19,842 nt of DNA from an uncultured Clostridiaceae bacterium (lineage in GTDB: Bacteria > Bacillota > Clostridia > Lachnospirales > Lachnospiraceae): contig CATLIJ010000010.1 in assembly GCA_949948825.1 (NCBI GenBank), positions 1 to 19,842 on the forward strand, read 5' to 3'. The translations under genes were made by a program, and so were the position numbers. Positions within the stretch are counted from its first letter, which is position 1; each line of letters starts with the position of its first letter. A model generated the notes under the pieces. It ran no database searches and was not told where the DNA came from. It saw only the letters and a list, made by a program, of their open reading frames with translations. Of this stretch, positions 14,975-19,842 are shown piece by piece.

Positions 14975-15766
14975 ATGGAACATGCAAGACAAGACCGGGA
15001 GGTCCTGTCAGCCGCCCTGGAAGCTGGCAAGCTTCTCCTGGAAAACGGCGCAGAAATCTTCCGCGTAGAGGATACCATTTACCGGATTTGCAGGCATTTT
15101 GGCCTTACCTCTGCCAATGCTTTTGTCTTAAGTAACGGCATTTTTCTCACCTCTGGCAATGAGGAGGACAATGAGGCGCAGTTTGCCAAGGTGCTGCTGA
15201 TTCCGGTCAACCGTACCAACTTGGGGCGGGTAGCAGAAGTTAATCAGCTATCCCGCCAGATTGAAAGCGGCGCTTACACCATACAGCAGGTCCGGGACGA
15301 ACTGAAACGAATCCAGCAAATGCCGGAATTTCCTGAAAAGCTGCAGATTGCCGCTGCCGGCTTTTCCGGCGCATGCTTCAGCCATCTTTTTGGCGGAGGT
15401 TTTCAGGACGCCTTGTGTACCATGGGAATCGGAATGCTGCTTTACATATATTTGCTGAAGCTTGGCAAACCGCACTTTTCCAAAATCCTCTGTAATATTT
15501 TGGGAAGCGCCCTGGTAACATTCCTAAGCCTTCTGTGTTACCGCTTCCATATGGGAACCCATCTGGAAGCTATGCTGGTAGGCGGAATCATCATTATGGT
15601 ACCTGGAGTTGCCTTTACCAACGGCATACGGGACATGGCGGACGGAGACTATATCTCTGGTTCTGTCCGTATGCTGGACGCCATATTGGTGTTTCTCTGT
15701 ATCGCCATGGGGGTTGGATTTATGATGACAATTTACAATACCATCACTGGCGGTATGCTTTTATAA
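14975..15766 (+). CDS. Threonine/serine exporter, ThrE N-terminal half (DUF1212)
   Basis: The 263-residue product corresponds to the first half of ThrE. The cytoplasmic N-terminal domain includes GAEIFRVEDTIYRICRHFGL (25-44). About five membrane segments follow from residue 122, with the conserved MVPGVAFTNGIRDMADGDYI at 208-227. In Corynebacterium ThrE exports threonine and serine by proton antiport, and in many Firmicutes the two halves are separate genes, as here. The start at ATG 14975 has a weak GAAAGG 12 nt upstream, so translation may be modest or coupled to the hydrolase gene (30-nt gap). Confidence 0.9.
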   Translation: MEHARQDREVLSAALEAGKLLLENGAEIFRVEDTIYRICRHFGLTSANAFVLSNGIFLTSGNEEDNEAQFAKVLLIPVNRTNLGRVAEVNQLSRQIESGAYTIQQVRDELKRIQQMPEFPEKLQIAAAGFSGACFSHLFGGGFQDALCTMGIGMLLYIYLLKLGKPHFSKILCNILGSALVTFLSLLCYRFHMGTHLEAMLVGGIIIMVPGVAFTNGIRDMADGDYISGSVRMLDAILVFLCIAMGVGFMMTIYNTITGGMLL

Positions 15767-15793
15767 AATTCATCCTGCAAAAGGAGCAATCTT

Positions 15794-16231
15794 ATGATCC
15801 GGCTTATCCTTCAGGTTTTGGCAGCATCAGCAGGGACTGTGGGCTTTTCCCTGCTCTTCGGCGTTCCGGCCCGGTATTACCCCTATTGCGGACTGATTGG
15901 CGGCATTGGCTGGCTGGTCTATTTGTGTGTGCTTCCAGGCGCCACAGCTGCCATAGCAACCTTCTGCGCCACAGTGGTTATCATTCTTTTATCACGATGG
16001 TTTGCTGTCCGCAAGCGCTGTCCTGCCACCTTATTTTTAATCTCCGGAATCTTCCCCTTAGTCCCCGGAGCCGGAATTTACTGGGCTGCCTATTACACCA
16101 TAACCAATCAGCTCCAGCTGGCCCTGGAAACCGGCTACGGCGCAGTAAAAGCTGCAGTGGCGATTGTACTTGGAATTGTAGTGGTATTCGAACTTCCGGA
16201 AAAATGGTTCCACACCAGAACCAGCCGCTGA
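15794..16231 (+). CDS. Threonine/serine exporter, ThrE C-terminal half (DUF3815)
   Basis: The 145-residue integral membrane protein has about four hydrophobic segments. It contains the signature GIFPLVPGAGIYW (about 84-96), typical of the ThrE C-terminal partner. Start ATG 15794 follows AAGGAG with 7-nt spacing, 27 nt after the first half. The two proteins probably form one exporter. Transported substrate is inferred from the family. Confidence 0.9.
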   Translation: MIRLILQVLAASAGTVGFSLLFGVPARYYPYCGLIGGIGWLVYLCVLPGATAAIATFCATVVIILLSRWFAVRKRCPATLFLISGIFPLVPGAGIYWAAYYTITNQLQLALETGYGAVKAAVAIVLGIVVVFELPEKWFHTRTSR

Positions 16232-16286
16232 TTTATTGCCCCTGTCCGGGCTGTTACAGTTCATTCTACCAATGGAGGACAACACC

Positions 16287-17579
16287 ATGATATTTATTCA
16301 AAAAGGCAGAGTTATTGACCCCAAAACCGGAACCGATGCAGTGATGGACCTGATCATTGACAAAGGGAAAATCCTGGCCGTTGGTCCGGGAAAGGCTCCG
16401 GAATGTCCGGCCAGACTCCTGCCCGGGCCATCGGATCAGATCATTAACGCTGACGGTCTGGTGGTCGCCCCAGGACTCATTGATGTCCATGTTCATTTCC
16501 GGGACCCAGGACTCACCTACAAAGAAGACCTCCAAACCGGTGCAGAGGCAGCTGCAAAAGGCGGCTTTACCACAGTTGTCTGTATGGCCAATACCAGGCC
16601 CCCCATAGATAACCCGGCAACCCTGGAATATGTGCTGGAGGAAGGCAGGAAAACCAAAATCCATGTTCTTCCTGCTGCTGCCATCACTAAAGGCATGAAG
16701 GGAGAAGAACTGACTGACATGGAGCTTTTAAAACACCATGGAGCTGTTGGCTTTACAGATGACGGTCTTCCCTTAAAAGACGCCTCTCTGGTAAAGCAGG
16801 CCATGGAAGAAGCCATGCGTCTTAATGTGCCTTTAAGCTTTCATGAGGAGGACCCTGCCTTTATTGAGAACAATGGCATCAACCAGGGAGAGATATCCCG
16901 TCAGCTGGGCATTGGCGGCTCCCCTGCTCTGGCAGAAGATATTATGGTGGCCCGGGACTGTATGCTGGCCCTTCACACCGGAGCTGCTGTTGATATTCAG
17001 CACATCAGCTCCCGCAATTCGGTTGCCATGGTAAGACTGGCAAAACAGCTGGGCGCTCCTGTCATGGCAGAAGTCACTCCCCATCACTTTTCCCTGGATG
17101 AGTCTGCTGTCTTAAAGCATGGCTCTCTGGCAAAGATGAACCCGCCTCTGCGCACAGAGCTGGACCGGGAGGCAATTTTGCATGGGCTTTGTGATGGCAC
17201 CATTGACCTGATTGCCACAGACCATGCTCCCCACAGCGCAGAAGAAAAGGCCCGTCCTCTGACAGAAGCTCCCAGCGGCATCATCGGTCTGGAGACTGCT
17301 CTGGCTCTGGCGATTACCAATCTGGTTCACCCCGGATATCTTTCCATGGTTCAGCTGATGGAAAAGATGAGTCTGAATCCAGCGCGGCTCTACCGCTTAA
17401 ACAAAGGCTTTCTGGCTCCTGGCTCTGACGCTGACCTGGTAATCTTTGACCCCAATGAACTGTGGACAGTAACTGACTTTATTTCAAAATCCTCCAATTC
17501 TCCCTTTGTGGGAACCCGGTTATTTGGAATGGTAAAATATACAATCTGTGATGGAAAGATTGTATATGAGAATCATTAA
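16287..17579 (+). CDS. pyrC: Dihydroorotase
   Basis: This zinc enzyme cyclises carbamoyl-aspartate to dihydroorotate in pyrimidine synthesis. I start it at ATG 16287 (MIFIQKGRVIDPKTG), 8 nt after GGAGG. The frame stays open further upstream, but without a better site. The 430-residue length fits the class I enzymes of Gram-positive bacteria. Landmarks are DVHVHFRDPG with H68 and H70, D158 in GFTDDG, H186 in FHEED, H239 in QHIS, and D312 in ATDHAPH. The lysine that is carbamylated in other classes is not seen at the usual place; D158 fits the aspartate seen in class I enzymes. No other pyr gene is nearby. It follows the ThrE pair by 55 nt and ends just before a strong terminator-like stem. Confidence 0.97.
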   Translation: MIFIQKGRVIDPKTGTDAVMDLIIDKGKILAVGPGKAPECPARLLPGPSDQIINADGLVVAPGLIDVHVHFRDPGLTYKEDLQTGAEAAAKGGFTTVVCMANTRPPIDNPATLEYVLEEGRKTKIHVLPAAAITKGMKGEELTDMELLKHHGAVGFTDDGLPLKDASLVKQAMEEAMRLNVPLSFHEEDPAFIENNGINQGEISRQLGIGGSPALAEDIMVARDCMLALHTGAAVDIQHISSRNSVAMVRLAKQLGAPVMAEVTPHHFSLDESAVLKHGSLAKMNPPLRTELDREAILHGLCDGTIDLIATDHAPHSAEEKARPLTEAPSGIIGLETALALAITNLVHPGYLSMVQLMEKMSLNPARLYRLNKGFLAPGSDADLVIFDPNELWTVTDFISKSSNSPFVGTRLFGMVKYTICDGKIVYENH

Positions 17580-17597
17580 AAACACATTCTTTACAGA

Positions 17598-17634
17598 AAC
17601 CCCCTCCGCTGTCCGGATGTCAGCGGAGGGGGTT
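17598..17634. terminator. Shared stem-loop between convergent pyrC and glgB
   Basis: AACCCCCTCCGCTG (17598-17611) and its exact complement (17621-17634) form a perfect 14-bp stem with a 9-nt loop. It lies between the pyrC stop and the glgB stop. T-runs on either side are short, so termination efficiency is uncertain; placement suits both genes. Confidence 0.75.
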
Positions 17635-17651
17635 CCCATTCCTTTATTCCT

Positions 17652-19829
17652 TTACTTCTTACCTTTCTTGTCCTTTACGCTCTTGCTGTCTTTTTTCTTC
17701 ACGCTCCTGCTTTCCTTGCCTGCATCTGCGCCTTTGGTCTTCTTGTCTCCCCCGTCCTTTTTTCCAGATTCCTTCTTCCCGGCTTCTTTTTTTCCTGTGT
17801 CTTCCTTTTCCGCAGCCGGCTTTTTCGGCGCTGGCAGAGGTGTGCAGGAGAATACCAGAGTACACATAGGCGGAAGATCAATCACAAGAGAATTCTCCCG
17901 GTCATCCCACTCCTCCTGTTTACAGGTCTTTGCCCGCGGATTCCCCTTTCCGCTGCCTCCGTAAATCTCTGCATCACTGTTAAGAATCTCCTTAAATCTT
18001 CCATAGAACGGCACGCCTACCTGGAACTTCTCATGCTCCACAGGAGCAAAGTTGCAGATAAAAAGCAACGTCTCTTCATCTTTTCCCGTCTTTCTCAAAA
18101 ATGACACAATATTATCCTGGCTTCTGGAACAGTTGATCCATTCAAACCCATCCGGGTAAAAATCCCGCTGATATAATGCAGGCTGAATCCGGTACAATTC
18201 ATTGAGAGCCTTCACATACTCCTGGGTCGTCTTATGAACTGGATATTCCAGCACATGCCAGGGCAGCTCTTCATTTTCATTCCATTCGGAAACCTGCCCG
18301 TATTCCTGTCCCATAAATAACAGCTTTTTCCCTGGATGCCCATACATAAATCCATAAGCAGCCCGCAGGTTGTTGGCCTTGGCTTCATAGGTGTCTCCCG
18401 GCATCTTGCACAGCATGGAGCATTTGCCATGAACCACCTCATCATGGGAGAACACCAGCACAAAATCCTCACTGTATGCATACAGCATACTGAAAGTCAG
18501 CTCTCCATAATGATGATTCCGGAAATAGGGATCGTACTTTAAGTAACCAGTAAAGTCATTCATCCATCCCATATTCCACTTATAATCAAATCCCAGGCCG
18601 TTGTCCTTCACATCGCCAGTAATCTGCGGCCACGCCGTAGATTCCTCTGCAATGAGAACAGCGCCATTCTTCTTTCCTTTAAACACAGAATTTAAATGTT
18701 TCAAAAATTCCACTGCTTCCAGGTTCTCATGGCCGCCATAAATATTAGCAACCCACTCCCCGTCATTCTTGCCATAATCCAGGTATAACATGGAAGCTAC
18801 CGCATCCATCCGGATGCCGTCCGCATGATACTGCTCTGCCCAAAACAGCGCATTGGCAATCAGGAAGTTCTTCACCTGCGGCCGTCCGTAATTGTAAATC
18901 AATGTACCCCAATGAGGATGGGAGCCTTGTCTTGGGTCCTGATGCTCATATACACAGCTGCCGTCAAAACAGGCCATTCCGTAAGCATCTCTTGGGAAAT
19001 GAGCCGGAACCCAATCCAAAATAACCCCTATTCCCTGTTCATGGAGATAGTTCATAAAATACATAAAATCATCCGGCGTGCCGTACCGGCTGGTCGGCGC
19101 ATAATATCCTGTCACCTGATAGCCCCAGGAGGCATCTAAGGGATGCTCCATCACTGGCATCAGCTCCACATGGGTATATCCCATCTCTTTCACATAATCT
19201 GACAGCCTGGGCGCAATCTCCCGGTAATTATAAAATTCAGAGCCAATGATCTCATTGCCTTCCTCATCCACAGAGATCGGCTTGCGTATCCAGGAGCCTA
19301 AATGCAGCTCATAAATAGCCATAGGTTTTGTCTTGGAATCCGTCTTTTTCCGCTCATTCATCCAGGCATCATCCGTCCAATGGAACTTTCCAATATCCCA
19401 CACAATGGAGGCATTGTTCGGGCGCAGCTCCGCAAAATTCCCATAAGGATCTGCCTTCAGCATAGGCTCTCCCTTTCGGTTCTTAATCTCATACTTGTAA
19501 ATAGCCCCCTCAGTCAGTCCTGGAATGAACAGCTCATAGACACCAGAATCTCCCTGACGCTTCATGGGATGACGCCGCCCATCCCACCGGTTAAACTCAC
19601 CCACCACACTGACACGCATGGCACATGGCGCCCACACAGAGAAAAATACGCCCTTCACACCCTTGATCTCCATGGGATGTGCGCCCATCTTTTTGTAGAC
19701 ATCATAATAAATGCCTGTCTCAAACTTTTTCAGCTCCGCCTCACTGTATTGATTCCCAAAAGCATAAGGGTCCCGAAGCTCCTCCTGGCTGCCATTATCA
19801 TATGTCACCAAAAAAGTGTAATCTGCCAT
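17652..19829 (-). CDS. glgB: 1,4-alpha-glucan branching enzyme with lysine-rich tail
   Basis: This GH13 enzyme introduces alpha-1,6 branches into glycogen. The 725-residue product starts at ATG 19829 (MADYTFLVTYDNG), only 13 bases from the window edge, with GGAAGA as a partial ribosome binding site. An N-terminal CBM48-like domain (about 55-145: FFSVWAPCAMRVSVVGEFNRW) is followed by the catalytic barrel. Catalytic residues are recognisable: R340 and nucleophile D342 (DGIRMDAVASM), the acid/base glutamate at 395-396 (IAEESTAWP), and H462-D463 (FSHDEVVHGK). The alpha-amylase C-terminal domain ends near residue 662. Residues from about 664 to 725 form a low-complexity tail with about 22 lysines in about 62 residues and repeats of the type (E/D)xGKK, which most GlgB proteins lack. 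The frame is continuous, so the tail is not a visible frameshift artefact. Its glycogen partners (glgC, glgD, glgA) are not seen. Confidence 0.96.
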   Translation of the reverse strand: MADYTFLVTYDNGSQEELRDPYAFGNQYSEAELKKFETGIYYDVYKKMGAHPMEIKGVKGVFFSVWAPCAMRVSVVGEFNRWDGRRHPMKRQGDSGVYELFIPGLTEGAIYKYEIKNRKGEPMLKADPYGNFAELRPNNASIVWDIGKFHWTDDAWMNERKKTDSKTKPMAIYELHLGSWIRKPISVDEEGNEIIGSEFYNYREIAPRLSDYVKEMGYTHVELMPVMEHPLDASWGYQVTGYYAPTSRYGTPDDFMYFMNYLHEQGIGVILDWVPAHFPRDAYGMACFDGSCVYEHQDPRQGSHPHWGTLIYNYGRPQVKNFLIANALFWAEQYHADGIRMDAVASMLYLDYGKNDGEWVANIYGGHENLEAVEFLKHLNSVFKGKKNGAVLIAEESTAWPQITGDVKDNGLGFDYKWNMGWMNDFTGYLKYDPYFRNHHYGELTFSMLYAYSEDFVLVFSHDEVVHGKCSMLCKMPGDTYEAKANNLRAAYGFMYGHPGKKLLFMGQEYGQVSEWNENEELPWHVLEYPVHKTTQEYVKALNELYRIQPALYQRDFYPDGFEWINCSRSQDNIVSFLRKTGKDEETLLFICNFAPVEHEKFQVGVPFYGRFKEILNSDAEIYGGSGKGNPRAKTCKQEEWDDRENSLVIDLPPMCTLVFSCTPLPAPKKPAAEKEDTGKKEAGKKESGKKDGGDKKTKGADAGKESRSVKKKDSKSVKDKKGKK

Positions 19830-19842
19830 ATTCTTCCGCTGC

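Noticed and set aside
17652..17850. Frameshift or fusion explaining the GlgB tail
   Set aside because: The tail is in frame with the enzyme, and no second domain or start site is visible. A sequencing indel cannot be excluded but is not seen.
1..19842. Mobile elements, phage genes, defence systems or RNA genes
   Set aside because: No transposase, integrase, terminal repeats, restriction or toxin-antitoxin genes, rRNA or tRNA were recognised on either strand.

Overview
The window looks like a chromosomal segment of a Gram-positive, low-to-mid-GC anaerobe. My best guess is a member of the Lachnospiraceae (Clostridium cluster XIVa). Supporting signs are strong GGAGG-type ribosome binding sites, an ammonia-dependent asparagine synthetase, a PotABCD operon led by an XRE-cupin regulator, ferredoxin-type Fe-S proteins, a split ThrE exporter and a BspA-like leucine-rich repeat protein. 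The taxonomic call is inference. No rRNA, tRNA, transposase, phage gene or CRISPR array was seen. Most of the window is ordinary core and accessory metabolism.

Bases 1-5071 (+) hold a three-gene set: a very large BspA/LRR_5-type protein whose start lies before the window, an aldo/keto reductase carrying two ferredoxin-like cysteine clusters that overlaps the end of the LRR gene, and a DUF4397 protein. A promoter then precedes asnA (aspartate-ammonia ligase, 5208-6215). asnA ends in a short 21-bp tandem repeat and a strong rho-independent terminator.

Bases 6325-9125 (-) are read leftward: a 6-phosphogluconolactonase-like beta-propeller protein, then aroC (chorismate synthase), then rpiB (ribose-5-phosphate isomerase B). 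If the lactonase call is right, pentose-phosphate and shikimate steps sit together. A divergent promoter region (9126-9338) separates this set from an XRE-cupin regulator and potA-potB-potC-potD (spermidine/putrescine uptake; 9339-13798). A small DUF378 membrane protein follows. Its near-perfect Shine-Dalgarno lies inside a predicted hairpin. A stem-loop terminator closes the unit at about 14134.

Bases 14158-17579 (+) start with an extended -10 promoter and encode a UlaG-like metallo-beta-lactamase-fold hydrolase, the two halves of a ThrE-type amino-acid exporter, and dihydroorotase (pyrC). A perfect 14-bp stem separates pyrC from the convergent glgB (glycogen branching enzyme, 17652-19829, -). 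GlgB carries an unusual lysine-rich C-terminal tail of about 60 residues.

I did not find a clearly new multi-gene system. The oddest items are the GlgB tail, the LRR / Fe-S reductase / DUF4397 set, the altered Fe-S cysteine spacing in that reductase, the hairpin over the DUF378 ribosome binding site, and the 21-bp repeats at the end of asnA.
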